Origin: Echinometra lucunter
Taxonomy: Eukaryota > Echinodermata > Echinoidea > Camarodonta > Echinometridae
Length of the DNA: 64,000 nt
NCBI GenBank assembly: GCA_029962745.1
Contig: CM057156.1
Location: 33,176,027 to 33,240,026 of the forward strand
Direction: 5' to 3'
The notes below the pieces were generated by a model that searched no databases, had not been told where the DNA came from, and saw nothing but the letters and a program-made list of their open reading frames with translations. Position numbers and translations under genes: made by a program. Positions 24,536 through 35,889 of this stretch are shown here, piece after piece. Every line of letters begins with the position of its first letter. Position 1 is the stretch's first letter.

Positions 24536-24780
24536 ATGATCTTTAGCAGAGTTCAGGGAGTTGTCTTTGATATTCACCGAGTGATCTTTGATAATCCTGA
24601 GAGTAGCCTTTGACAACCTTTAGAATGGTCTTCAGTAATCCTCAGAGTGTGGTCTTCGACAATCCTGAAGACGGTCCCAGACAATCTTTAGGATAGTCTT
24701 AGACAATCATCAGCTGGTTTTTGACAAGTCTGAGAGTAGTTGTTGATGATACTGAGAGTATTCTTTGACATTTTTCAGTG
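24536..24780. repeat. Degenerate tandem repeat of about 22-24 bp
   Basis: Roughly ten diverged units built around GGTCTTTGACAATCCTGAGA, starting 12 bases after the exon 2 donor. Spacing between GACAAT/GATAAT words is mostly 22-24 bases. Confidence 0.65.
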
Positions 24781-24796
24781 AACTGTGTTAGAATTG

Positions 24797-25524
24797 AGCC
24801 TGAGTCGATTCGGTTTGAAAACTGGCGCTCTATCATTGCTATGGAGCCCCTTAGCTGTTTGGCTAAACTGGCACATCAATGAAAATAAAGAAATACATAA
24901 CAAAATGATAGTGTCAAAAGACTGTAAATTTAAAGCAGTTTAAGAATTAATTTCATTATTTCTATCATAGCTTTCATACGATATTATGTTTCAAACCTTA
25001 AATCAATGAAATAGATGAATGGAAGTACGATTAACTGCAGGATTTCTTGCATTTTTATCCTTGTCTACGAGTCCGACATAGTTAGTTGTTTGAAATAATT
25101 AATAATAACGCTTGTTCACTGCAAGATGGGGCTATATCGCTGGCTATATCAGGGCCCTTGATGCTATATCGCTGATCTCCTGATCGATTGTGATCCGATT
25201 GCAATCGATCAGGAGATCAGCGATATGATTATTGTCCCTGTATGGCGGCCTCCAAATATGAACACTGTCACAGACAAGTATAAAAACGCAAGAAATCATG
25301 CCAGCTAATCATATATCCATTCTCCTATTTCATAGATTTAAGGTTTGATACATAATATTGTGTGAAAGCTATGATATAAATAGTGAAATTAATTCTTAAA
25401 CCGGTTAAACTTCAAAGTCTTTTGACACTGTTATGTATTTCTTTATTTCATCGACGCACCGGTGTTCGACCGGAGCAAAGCTGTCGAGCCCCGGTTTACA
25501 AAAAAAACAAAGTGACTCAGGCCT
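24797..25524. mobile_element. Long fold-back element, about 730 bp
   Basis: The ends are GAGCCTGAGTC and GACTCAGGCCT. The arms pair over about 280 bases each: AATAAAGAAATACATAACA on the left against TGTTATGTATTTCTTTATTT on the right, and GTCAAAAGAC with its complement. The centre (25160-25225) is a second perfect stem, CTGATCTCCTGATCGATTG with CAATCGATCAGGAGATCAG. No coding; the 69-codon minus-strand frame lies inside one arm. Confidence 0.85.
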
Positions 25525-25696
25525 AGTTAGAATTATTTTCTTTGCCTGAGACAACAATCTTAAAATTCTGAGAGATCTCAAGGGCAATTCACATCTCAGT
25601 ACAACTTTGCACATGCTGTTTTCAGTTTAACTAAGCAGCAGGTACATGTATGTATTACACAACACTTATCTGGCAACAGCACTGGCTTTCTGGAAT

Positions 25697-25718
25697 ATAT
25701 ATATATATATATATATCT
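25697..25718. repeat. (AT)n tract
   Basis: Eleven AT units. Confidence 0.9.
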
Positions 25719-26871
25719 GATGGCAATATTAATATTACTAAATACATGTACCTACAAAATACATAGATTTTTTCCTCTTTTTCTTCTTTTTTCTGTTTGT
25801 ATCTTTCACTTTTCTGTCACTTATAATTTTTTTTTTTAATTGTAAATTAAACAAACAACAGTACATTTACATATAAATATACAATAAATCTCTGAAAGAG
25901 AGAGAGAACAAAAGTTTATTACCTCAGATGTAGCATCCATACACATGAAAGGAACAGCATATCTCATAACAATGAAAAATAAAGGGGCTCTTAAGTAGTT
26001 TGTAGTCTACAGTGTAATAGTAATGTATTGCCTACAGGGGGAGGTCAGTTACCTACAAATTAATTGTAAAATACAAACCAACATTACTTTTATTAAAAAG
26101 GTCTCAAAGGAGTTACATTGGTAGCATGCCAATAGCAAAGGCTGCATGGTAGGAAGGATATTGTGGTTTTGAAAATGACTTTTTCTTTATTGAAACCTTT
26201 CCATGATGCCACTTGAATTTCCCATCAGGATGTGCTTCTGAGTCCAGAGGCATGTCCCAGGATATTGTAAACTAATGTATTAAAATATGTTTTAAAGAAA
26301 GGAAAAAGTGAAAAAGAAGAGGAGGCCATGAAGGAAATGGGACATATGAAGGGAAATTCAAAAGGAAGTCTGAATATTCAATTAATATATTCTACAGGAT
26401 GATATGATCAACTCACTATACAAATGCATACATTTCATGCAAGTCTTAAGCATTTCTGTATGCCATTCATTGTTTGAATTTTAAGGTTGCATTGAATATT
26501 AAAAATGGTATGATACTAAAGCAGTTTGAGCAGTTATGGACAATAATTACTTTTTACCTTGCAGTTTGAATTTCATCACTTTTCCAAAGATTAAAAGTCT
26601 GGGCCGCATGACATTTAGATGGTGCCATTCACAATTGCAGGCTCACTCTTCAATTTTTTCAGACTTAAATCAGGGAAAACTCTAAAATTTCAGTAAAAAT
26701 CTTTATCTAATAGATTTAAAAATCAATCTTATACAAATAATTTCTATCTTACTTTGGAGTTGTCCCTAATATCAACTGACTTAGATTAATTTCTAATCTA
26801 AGAAATTTAGAGTGCAGGGTGATTCCTCTCCACCATTTTGTAGCCCCAAAATGGTAAAAATTATGCGTGTC

Positions 26872-27018
26872 CAGTGATGGAGTCGAGGCCGGCAGTTCCG
26901 AGTCACGAGAGCGCTGGATAAAACTTTCTCCCATAGACTTTGTACACATGACTCGGACCAAGGCCAAGGCCAAGGCCGACAAAATGTGGCCTTGAGACCA
27001 GCCTCGACTCCATCCCTG
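26872..27018. mobile_element. Short MITE, CAGTGATGGAGTCGAGG ends
   Basis: 147 bp with inverted ends CAGTGATGGAGTCGAGGC and GCCTCGACTCCATCCCTG. An internal AAGGCC triplet repeat lies at 26960-26980. It produces overlapping minus-strand frames that are not genes. Confidence 0.75.
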
Positions 27019-27962
27019 AAAATTACAAAATATCTAATGAAAATCAAGACTAAGTGACCAGAGAAAGATCCCAGTGCATTGTGATACATGCGAAAATGGA
27101 CTACATCGGCAATCTTCTGGCTTTCGCAAATGTGGCAAATGCTTGTAGACCTCTAGACAAGGTACTGTAAACCTCAATGGGTAACACACCCCTTCTGTGT
27201 GTGCTTGTTATTCTGAATAGCGCCCTCTAAATGTTGTGCCGCACAGACTAGTCCACCTCGGGGGAGGACATGCGAAGCATTTAACAGATCCTCTCTTATG
27301 ATGCATGATTTTGTATATTAATGAGCAAAGGCTTATTCATATATCCAGCAGAGAATCCCCGCTGCAAACCCCTGGAATTTTTTTTAGTGTTCACATATGG
27401 CATGTAAACCGCACCACTTACGATAATGAGACACGCGTTTACGTGTCAATTCCAAATAAAGCAACTTTTGCCAAAAGTTGTGCAGAAAAGTTATGATGTC
27501 ATATTTATCGCTAACTTCATAAGAATTCGATTGGTGCACACCTCTTTGTCACAAGGTGGCAAAAAACATGCTTCTTGCTGTTTTTTTTTTTCTTAATTCA
27601 TTAAAAAAACAAAAAAAAAACCCAGTTTCATACTGAACAAGCCTTAAATGTGGATCTGGACCTTTTGTGTGTGTTCTCCACATAGGAACTTTATATATGT
27701 TTATTTATCTTCACTGAAACGTTTGTATTTCCTTATGTCTTTCCTCCCTGTGTTATGAATTAGATATGAAATGAATTGAAATGTCTATTTCCTGCAAATT
27801 GATGATTTCCTCCCATACACTGATACATGATATTTGAGAGGTCTGGATATGCAGATAAACATTGTTCAGTTAATTTCAAAAATAAGGAAATTATTGAAAC
27901 AGGAAATTGTCAATCTTAAAAATTATATACAGTTGTATAGTGATGGCTCCTGTAGAAATCCT

Positions 27963-28112
27963 GGGCCCGTTTCATAAAACTTGTTATCAATAACAAGTTG
28001 CAATAAGTGTTCTAAGCTACTGAAATCCTTGCATCTGATTGGCTGACAGCAAATTTGTCATAGAAAAATGTGACAGGTGTTACTGATAACAAGTTTTATG
28101 AAGTGGGGTCCA
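27963..28112 (-). mobile_element. Short fold-back MITE, family J copy 2
   Basis: The same ends and core as the copy at 21778, in the opposite orientation (GGGCCCGTTTCATAAAACTT on the left, AAGTTTTATGAAGTGGGGTC on the right; core TGAAATCCTTGCATCTGATT then GGCTGA). Confidence 0.8.
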
Positions 28113-28208
28113 GATCTATTGTTGTGGCTAGGTACAAAATACATCATGTACCATATGGATATATCACTATCAGTGAAAGCTACTGTTTCATTTCAATGTG
28201 ATATTAAA

Positions 28209-28494
28209 TATTATATGACACCTGAATAGATCCCTATCATTTGATTGGTTGTTTGATATTGATCATTTGTCCCATTGCACTCTGACATCATCATTCGTGC
28301 AATTGTGGCTCCATTTACCGTGCAATCTTGGATCCATACGATTTGCTTCATTGCACGAACGCCGAGAGCCTGGCACATTACGTACGTAAAACGCTTGCAT
28401 TTGCAATGTGCATGCATGCACCACGAACAGCTCGCTAGCGTATAGTGCTATTGATTTATTGCGATTTGATCTATTTTTAGGTGTCATATAAAAC
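28209..28494. mobile_element. Probable MITE with TTATATGACACCT ends
   Basis: The left ATATGACACCTGAATAGATC is mirrored by the right GATCTATTTTTAGGTGTCATAT, about 285 bp apart. The interior is richer in CpG than its flanks. Two overlapping minus-strand frames here show no domain. Confidence 0.55.
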
Positions 28495-28643
28495 AAATAA
28501 TGAATGTTTTTTCATTCGTGTAATGGACAGAATATTTCATTCGGTGAAAGATGAAATTATTGATCCATTGATCCAATGGATCATTTCATCTTTCACCTCA
28601 TGAAATATTCTGTCCATTGCACTCATAAACATTCATTATCTGT
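28495..28643. repeat. Near-perfect palindrome
   Basis: The arms AATAATGAATGTTTTTTCAT and TGGACAGAATATTTCAT, then GTGAAAGATGAAAT, are mirrored on the right, with the axis at GATCCATTGATCCAATGGATC near 28570. It follows directly on the preceding MITE. Confidence 0.75.
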
Positions 28644-29673
28644 ATACAAAAAAAAACATTTTGCATAGTCATATTTTATGTTTGTAAAGTATAAGATAAA
28701 GGAAAAATGCTGTTCTTACATGTACACATGTTATTGGTCCGTTATGCTGAAACATTGAAACTGGATTGGTGATCTCGATTCAAGTGTATATAAGGACTTG
28801 TCATTTTTAAAGTTGTGTTGCTCAGAAGCCATTGGTTTTGTTATCATTTGAAATGTATGTATTTGGTTGCTTACAATTGCAAAAACCGTATTTTTATTAC
28901 AATGTTTGTATGTCCATCATTCACAGTAAAAGACTACTCTTGAGAGCCTTGTTATATTTCAGTTTAGTTTTGGTTCTTTACCTTGAATGTTTTGTAATAC
29001 ATTGTATGTCCAGTGATCTTGAATTTATTCTACTGGAATTGCTCAAGACCTACAATTATTACCCACCCGAGTTTAAGAGGAAACAGATGAGACAATCATA
29101 CATGTTACAATCCAAAAATAACTTTCTCCTCTAACCACCCCCCCCCATACACACACATATACAGATGGTGTGTTTATTGCATTCGCTGTCTGTATTTAAG
29201 GTAAAGTAATCTATGCATTTTGCAATTCCTAATTTGGTGGATTCTAGAAAGTTTGAAAAACACAGACTCTCATCCTGAAATAGAAATAAATAAGGGCTAA
29301 GATTATTTGAAAATGTTGAAATATTGAAAGAAAGTTGCAATTATATGATTCCAGAATGTGTTCTCTTGTGGGAGAATAATGAGATGATATTTGTTTGGAA
29401 TTACTCTGAACTGTAGAATTATTTCATTAACCTGTGTAAGATGTTGTTAATTGAATTAAGAAAATTACCGGAATGTAGGTAATTTATGCTTGCAATATTA
29501 ATTACTTTATGATACAAACATCCAGTCAAAACTGTCTATAAAGGTCATCCAGCGGAAACAGAAAAAGTGGCTCTTGCAGACAGGTGGCTGCTAAAGGCAG
29601 ATTCTGCAACACACAGAGTTCATGTATAATTCCTCTTCAAGGGAGACAGTGTAAGCAGTAACTAGTATAGAGA

Positions 29674-29888
29674 CAGTGGCGGATCCAGGGGAAGGCCAAA
29701 TCGACCCCCACCCCCCCCCCCCCTTTGAAGCCAAGGACCTTTTTTTTTTTGCTTATCAGTGAATTTAGGGGGTTAAATGGACACTTGAAAATGTAGAGGA
29801 GCTCAAGCAATTTTTTCGGGTGAAACAGACACCTTTAAAATCCAGTTGCCCCCCCCCCCCTTTAAAAAAAATTCTTGATCTGCTGCTG
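29674..29888. mobile_element. MITE with CAGTGGCGGATCCAG end
   Basis: The left end CAGTGGCGGATCCAGG and the right end CTTGATCTGCTGCTG are inverted with several mismatches. C-runs at 29706-29723 and 29848-29861 and a T-run lie inside. The CAGTGGCGGATCCAG terminus is one I know from repeats of many invertebrates. Confidence 0.6.
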
Positions 29889-30683
29889 AGAGAGGTGGCC
29901 TTTATAGAGAGATGGCCACTAAGACAGATTTTACTGTATCTCAAAGATGAAATACATCAACCTTCTGTTTACCCATTCCTGCTCACACCTGAGGATCAAA
30001 CCTGTACCTCCCAAATATCAAGAGGTCACTATCAACCCTCGTCTTTTATATCCCTAGCTTACTACCCAGAAAAGCAAACAATTGGGCCAGCAAGTAATGA
30101 CTCTACATCGCTACCTTGATGCCATTACCATGGTAACATGAAACAAAATCCAAATTCTGGAATCTCAAGTTACTCCCCGGTAGCGACAGAGTATCGAGCA
30201 AATTATTTTACATTCACCAATCAAGTCTTCCTCCATTGTAATCATTCTTGAGTTGGAATAGAGGCAGATATGATGGCTTTTCACCTGTTTGAAAAAAAAA
30301 ATGGATGAAAAGCCTAAGAAGGTGTATGGAGAAAGGCAATCCCCGGAAGGAATTGCAGATTTTAAGGAGACAAAATTGAAAAGTTTCCACTTTGGCTGCA
30401 ACTTTTCATGTGCATTAAGAGAAATTGAGAAATTGATAGCCTGTAGAGGCATGCTAAATAGAACTGAACAGTCAGACATCAATTTAACTGTGACTTGGTT
30501 AAAGGAGTTCATAGAGTGACAAGAAGAATTATTCCATGAAAGAATAGCTTTTTGCACAATTAGTGATTAGCCATGATGAAGTGTTCAGTTGCCTTCATCC
30601 AAGAGAACATTTGTTATGTTGCATATATTTTCAGAACACATCTGTCTTATAAATGATAATTGAAGTTTGGATTGAGGAAAAAT

Positions 30684-30706
30684 ACAGAGAGAGAGAGAGA
30701 GAGAGG
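30684..30706. repeat. (GA)n tract
   Basis: Eleven GA units. Confidence 0.9.
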
Positions 30707-30895
30707 TGATGGAGTGCACATTTTCAAAATTGTAAAAGATGGCAGGCTTTGCTAAAAAGTTGCATATACAGGCCGCTACATGTATCGTATTGTACTTTAT
30801 TTTATTGAAGCTTGGAAACTGCCTCTTTTGTCATTTGCATGCTTTTATCTACATAAAATCATAGAAATCACAAAGAAATTGTTTATATATATATT

Positions 30896-31027
30896 TACAC
30901 TCCAAAAAAAGTTGGTTAAAAATCATTAGGTTGGTTAAAATAGGAACCGACATACATACAATTTGTTTTTAACCAAGAGTTACTCGGTTCATATTTTAAC
31001 CAACCTAATAATTTTTGTGAGAGTGTA
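30896..31027. mobile_element. Short fold-back MITE
   Basis: The left ACACTCCAAAAAAAGTTGGT and AAATCATTAGGTTGGTTAAA are mirrored by TTTTAACCAACCTAATAATTT and TTTGTGAGAGTGT on the right; 132 bp. Confidence 0.75.
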
Positions 31028-31639
31028 CACATATATTTAAAGTAACCAACAAGAAGTATCGGCCACAGTTTACTCCCTCCCCCCCCCCCTGCCGGAGAAA
31101 TAAAATGCAAATGCCAATGCTATCATATGTATTCTGATTTCCCATTTCAAGATGGCAAGGGGGAGGGGAAAGAGGGGAGGGGGTACAATATATATACAGA
31201 CTAGATACCCATGTATGTAGCAAAGAATGATTTACTTGAGAAATACAGACCAGATACAAATCTTTAGACCTACTTTATCGTTAGTGGAATCCTAAAAGAA
31301 TTTACCATTCTTGATGTAATGAAAAGTGTCCTTTACAAATGAAGGTATACATCCCAATCAACAATCTTTCAAATTATCAACCAACAACCTTTACCAGTGT
31401 CTGTATCATGATAAGAAGAGGTATTTCTGATGATAGATAGTGATGGACAATTTTGATGAATTAAATCAAGCAGGACTGTTGACTGACATGATTGAAGGTT
31501 ATTTATATCAGTTTGAGTGTATGTCTTCCTGTGTATCCACTCAGCTTGTTGACCTGCAGGTGATCAGCTAAATATCTTGTTCAAATAACTTTATCAGATT
31601 GGATTATGTCATATGGTATCTTCTTCCACTCAGGTTTGC

Positions 31640-31760
31640 TGCATCTCTGTCTGTCTGTCTCTCTCTGACTCTCCATCTCTGTCTGTATTTCTGTCTCTGT
31701 CTCTCTTTCTGACTTTGTCTCTATATGTCATCTGTATCTCCCCCTCTATCTCTCTCTAAC
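31640..31760. repeat. Pyrimidine-rich CT/CTGT tract
   Basis: CTGTCTCTCT-type units. Confidence 0.85.
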
Positions 31761-31785
31761 CTTTTTAACACTGGCATTTCTTAAC

Positions 31786-31960
31786 CCTTGGCACCCTTGG
31801 CTTGCTTGGCACTGCAATTGCGGGGTTAGCCCTGCTTTTTTGCAGGGCCAGCTAGTACAGGACCCCTTAGTACGGGACTTTCGTTAGTCCCGTACTATCT
31901 TTTTTTGCTTTTTACACTTGCTAAATAAGTCCCGTACTAAGCGCTTAGCCTGGGCCAAGG
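31786..31960. repeat. Cluster of palindromes around GTACGGGAC
   Basis: TAGTACGGGACT and AGTCCCGTACTA face each other over a 6-base loop at 31869-31898, and AGTCCCGTACTA recurs at 31928. Outer ends CCTTGG and CCAAGG suggest a small mobile element of about 165 bp. Confidence 0.5.
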
Positions 31961-31968
31961 AATAGCTC

Positions 31969-32165
31969 TCTGCATTCCTCTCCTTTCATCTCTCCTCTCT
32001 CTCCCCTTTCCTCTCTCCTCTCTCTCCCCTTTCCTCTCTCCTCTCTCCTTTCCTCTCTCCATTCCTCTCCTTTCATCTCTCCTCTCTCTCCTCTCTCCAT
32101 TCCTCTCCTTTCATCTCTCCTCTCTCTCCCCTTTCCTCTCTCCATTCCTCTCCTTTCATCATAGT
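31969..32165. repeat. CT-rich minisatellite
   Basis: Repeats of TCCTCTCCTTTCATCTCTCC and variants; the minus-strand Arg/Glu-rich frame is a shadow. Confidence 0.85.
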
Positions 32166-32686
32166 TGTATCTCTCAAGTGTATAGTTGTATCTCTCAAGT
32201 GTAATTCCTTCACATCCTCTTTTCCTGGAAGAAAATTTTGTTTCTTGATTTCTTGATTGATATATCTTTTTTTTTTTTTTTTTTTGGGGGGGGGGGGGTG
32301 GGAGTACATGTAACTGCTTGCAAACCATTGGCTTCAGTGTGTATGTACTTCAATGTGTTTATGAAGCCCACAATGCCTGTGTCATATTTTTTCACATCAC
32401 CCATGAGTTGGCCATGAGGTGGCCCTCAGCTTTATGTTTGAATGAGGCTACTCTATCTTGTCTCTGTGTCTTTAATAAGGAGTAGGGAAATGTCAATATG
32501 GATCTTTTTTGTGTGTAAAGACCTTGATACTGTAATGACATAAGAAGAAAGAAGATATCAAATAGGCTTTGAGATAAGGAAGGAATTTCTACAGTATAAT
32601 ATATGAAGGGCACAAGTAATTTATATGTTTGAAGTGTTAGTGTATTAATGTAGGATCATTCTTCTTTTAAAGAATATATGTGTAAA

Positions 32687-33715
32687 TTAAAGGAGAAGTC
32701 CAGACGATATTATTAAAATTACACTATAAAGCTTAAAATTCAAGCTAACAGATAATGCTACTTTCATTTGTCAATGTGATTTTTGAATACCAATTAAGTG
32801 TTGTTTTTTTTTACTACGAATAATTGAATTTCCCACCGAAACTCAAATATGGTCATTGGTCGTGTGACGTAGGAGATGCATTTGCACTGCGCATGTGCAC
32901 ATATTCTTTGTACGTCCTATATGCAAAATGCCGCTATGTCAAGCTTTTGGGTGAACAAATCACACCAGTTCTGTTCCAAAGAGAAGGTTTTTTTTGCAAT
33001 CCCGAATCCCGACGGACAGGGAGAGGTGTACGTGCCTGATGGATTGATAATATTGGAACGGACAAATTCGATTCAAAACTTATAAATATTCAAAGTAAAG
33101 GAAAGTGTGCGAAGACCACTTCGAGCCGGAATGTTTTCAAGTGCCGGTGGATAGGGCTTAGTCTATGCGTGCAAAAGTGATGGGCTACGAGCCCACGAGA
33201 AATTGTAAGGTCTTCTCATCGATCGCCCATTGATATGGTCAGATTTAACGGTCTTTACAAATTCTGAGGCTAACAAGTAGGCACAAGAAAATCAGAAATG
33301 ATATGGCTGTAGATCTACTAAAATTCAGAAAAACAAAGCTACGGTGCATGCATGATATGTGAGAACAAAACAAACAAATGTGTACCTCTACTGCAGTGGA
33401 TTGTACAGCTCACGCTATGATACATGCATATACACGTACATGTATACGCACTATCGCTCGCAATATGCATGCATTATCATCATGCATCGCCTGTGACTGT
33501 GTGCGGTGCGGTGCATCTGCTACGTCACTGGGCCAGGCTGCGAACTGTATTGTGGATGAAAACGGACTCTTACTAGAACTTCTGTTTATGCAAGTTAATT
33601 GTTGATTACTCAGTAATCCTAGGGTATGTTGTGTAAAATAAGACATTTTCTAGCAGCTGAATTTTTTTCTCTTTATGATCCATGCTTACAGAAATCGCCT
33701 AGACTTCTCCTTTAA
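32687..33715 (+). mobile_element. TTAA-flanked 1.02 kb transposon with dead THAP domain, family G
   Basis: TTAA at 32687-32690 and 33712-33715. The ends are AGGAGAAGTCCAGACGAT and ATCGCCTAGACTTCTCCT. From ATG 32928 one frame gives MPLCQAFG, then TGA where a second zinc cysteine would sit, then TN. In the same frame, 58 codons after the ATG, it gives KVCEDHFEPECF (33102-33137), the hallmark C-x2-H end of a THAP zinc finger. C4, the lost C9, C61 and H64 match THAP spacing. Stops within show it is a relic. THAP proteins plus TTAA target sites are known from Kolobok transposons; that assignment is inference. Confidence 0.8.
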
Positions 33716-34006
33716 TATAATTAATCACAGTACTGTATTTGAGATTTATGTATCTGTAAATAGTGTCACATTGTGTTTATATGTGCACTTAACTCATCTA
33801 AATGACCAAGCAAGAACCATGATAAAAAGAATGTGAGTTTCAATCAAATTGAATTTATTATGATGCAGTTACTTTGATGAAGTTTTTACAAATTCTCACA
33901 TATGACACAGTGTGACAAATATTTCTATCCTATTTCACTCTGATGACTGAATTGTTTGTGCAAATCTGACTAAGCATATCTTCTCTTCTTTCGTTTGTTT
34001 CTCTAG

Positions 34007-34044
34007 GAGAGATGTCATTCTTCCCTACAGAATCCCCAGTCTAT
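34007..34044 (+). CDS. AKAP13: Exon 3 of the AKAP13/ARHGEF28-type gene (38 bp micro-exon)
   Basis: Bounded by CTCTAG and GTAAGT. It enters in phase 1 and leaves in phase 0, and encodes E-M-SFFPTESPVY. The methionine at 34012-34014 (residue 193 of the joined frame) stands 11 residues before the glycine of PVYG, exactly as the start methionine does before APLYG in vertebrate AKAP13 and ARHGEF28 (recalled from memory). It may therefore be the ancestral start, and a shorter transcript could begin here. The exon is too short to identify alone; the case rests on phase and on the join to exon 4, SPVYGGGQIKISF. Confidence 0.78.
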
Positions 34045-35889
34045 GTAAGTATAGCACTAATCTGGAAAGAAATTATTTTAGATTTGGCCATACCATCAAT
34101 CTGCCATTTTTATTTGATTGCATTTGGAACTATAATGTTACATTTGAGACATACAGACAGACCACATTCAAATTCCATCTTTAAAAAATGAAAAAATATA
34201 ACATAATTTAACCCATTACATTAAAATAATAACATAAACATAAAATGGAAGGATACCCTTTATAAGCAAGAAGCTTGTAAGCAGGGCCCCGGAAAGAAAT
34301 ATTAATGAAAAATATTTTTTCGTTAGGACCTTAACAGCTCAACTAGGCTATGTTATATGGCTTTAATTACTTAAGTCACACAATACAGAGGAACCCTTTT
34401 GGGGGGAGGGGAGAGGGGGGGGGGGGCTGCTTTTGAGAAGTGTGAGTAAGTGAATACCAAGATCACAGTAAAACAAAGCTATATCCTAGCCTTTCATCCC
34501 CATAGCTTTTTTTAATTACTTAAGTCACACTCAGTGAAAAGAACTTCAGCTTTCAAACAAAGTCCCATGGATCTTAATCTGTGTATTGTGTGACTACAAG
34601 CCCGAGAACAATTTCAGTGTGGAGACTGGCTAAATAGGAAAAAAGTACATGTATCACAATTTCTTTATACAAAATTTGGCATTCACAAATTTGGGAACAA
34701 AAGAGGGCAGGGTACCAGTATCTGTCTTTTCCACCTTTTTTCCTACATGCACTTTGCATGCAGTGTCCTCATTTCCTCAATGTGTGTTTACATCCCACAC
34801 TTTTGTCCTTTCAAGATAAAGATTGGTGTTTCAAAGATTGCTTTGTAAAAGTTTGTTTGAAGGACAACACAGCAAAGACAAAATGCATACAGTGAACTTG
34901 TTAGTGTGTGTGATCCCTTGACCTCTAGTAGTGTGCCCTGTATAAATGTGCTAGGAGTTTCAGAAGGGAGTTAACCTGAGATTTTAAGGGATGTGAAGTT
35001 ATGCCTTCTTGCTCAGCAAATTATATTCAGTGATATTGCAGTGCTCCATACTTAACTTTTTTCTGTCCCTGGGTTTCTTGCTTGAAAGTTGTAACATTGA
35101 CCTTAATGAGAAAAACAAAAGTGTGCACAGGATTCCTGTTTGTGTCCACCCTGGCTGCTTTACAATACATATCAATGTTTGTATCATTTAGCATCATATA
35201 GCCCATGTATTCACATTCATTGAAGTAATTGATTGCTATATTGATACCCCCTTATCTCATCTGATGTGGGTATTGTAAACAAAATTAATCCCAAATACTT
35301 CTCTCCATTAGTTAGATTGTGAAAGCCTAACACAAGAAGGAAGCACAATGTTCTCTGCATGATGTTTTCATGAAATACTCGTAAATGTGTATTGTTTTAC
35401 CTGTAAACCATCCCAACTGGTCTGAATGTAGTGTATTTTGCCAATCTTGGAATGTTGCAAAATGTTTTAAGAGTCACAGGTTTACAATATTGTGAAAACA
35501 TGTAGGTCTCAACATATTACCAATGGAAAAAAGGAATTGTGTTTCATAAAACCCATTGCATTTAGCTGTCATGTCGCTAGTTTGTGAGAAAAGAAGTGAT
35601 TGATGTACCTGTTGACAAGCGTGTCAGTGCATTATTTACTTTTATGAGTAGAGTTCACAAGCTTGCTGGGGCATTGCATTAAATTTGTAATGACAAGAAT
35701 TCACAAGTAGAGTATCGTAAATCACATCATGAAACCACATTATAGAATCTTGTCATTATGAAAGTCTGGATCAGTAAAATTTTTTAAAGTACTAGCAATG
35801 GGTACCTTGACTGATAGGAAAAACATATAGTGTTAGAAGAAATTAGGTTATTCTCTTTCCCTTTAAGAAGTAAGTTTTAAAGCCCAATC

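Larger units (their letters stand above)
24525..34006 (+). other. Intron 2, 9.5 kb
   Basis: GTAGGA donor, CTCTAG acceptor. Besides the repeats listed separately, the parts 25550-26860, 27020-27950, 28650-29670, 29890-30680, 31030-31620, 32300-32680 and 33720-33990 hold nothing I can support. The plus-strand frame at 30289-30519 (76 codons) overlaps a longer minus-strand frame and shows no motif. Confidence 0.6.

Noticed and set aside
30165..30557. 130-codon minus-strand and 76-codon plus-strand frames
   Set aside because: They overlap each other, carry no recognisable motif and lack convincing splice signals fitting the gene's phases.
31945..32328. 127-codon Arg/Glu-rich minus-strand frame
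   Set aside because: A shadow of the CT-rich minisatellite.
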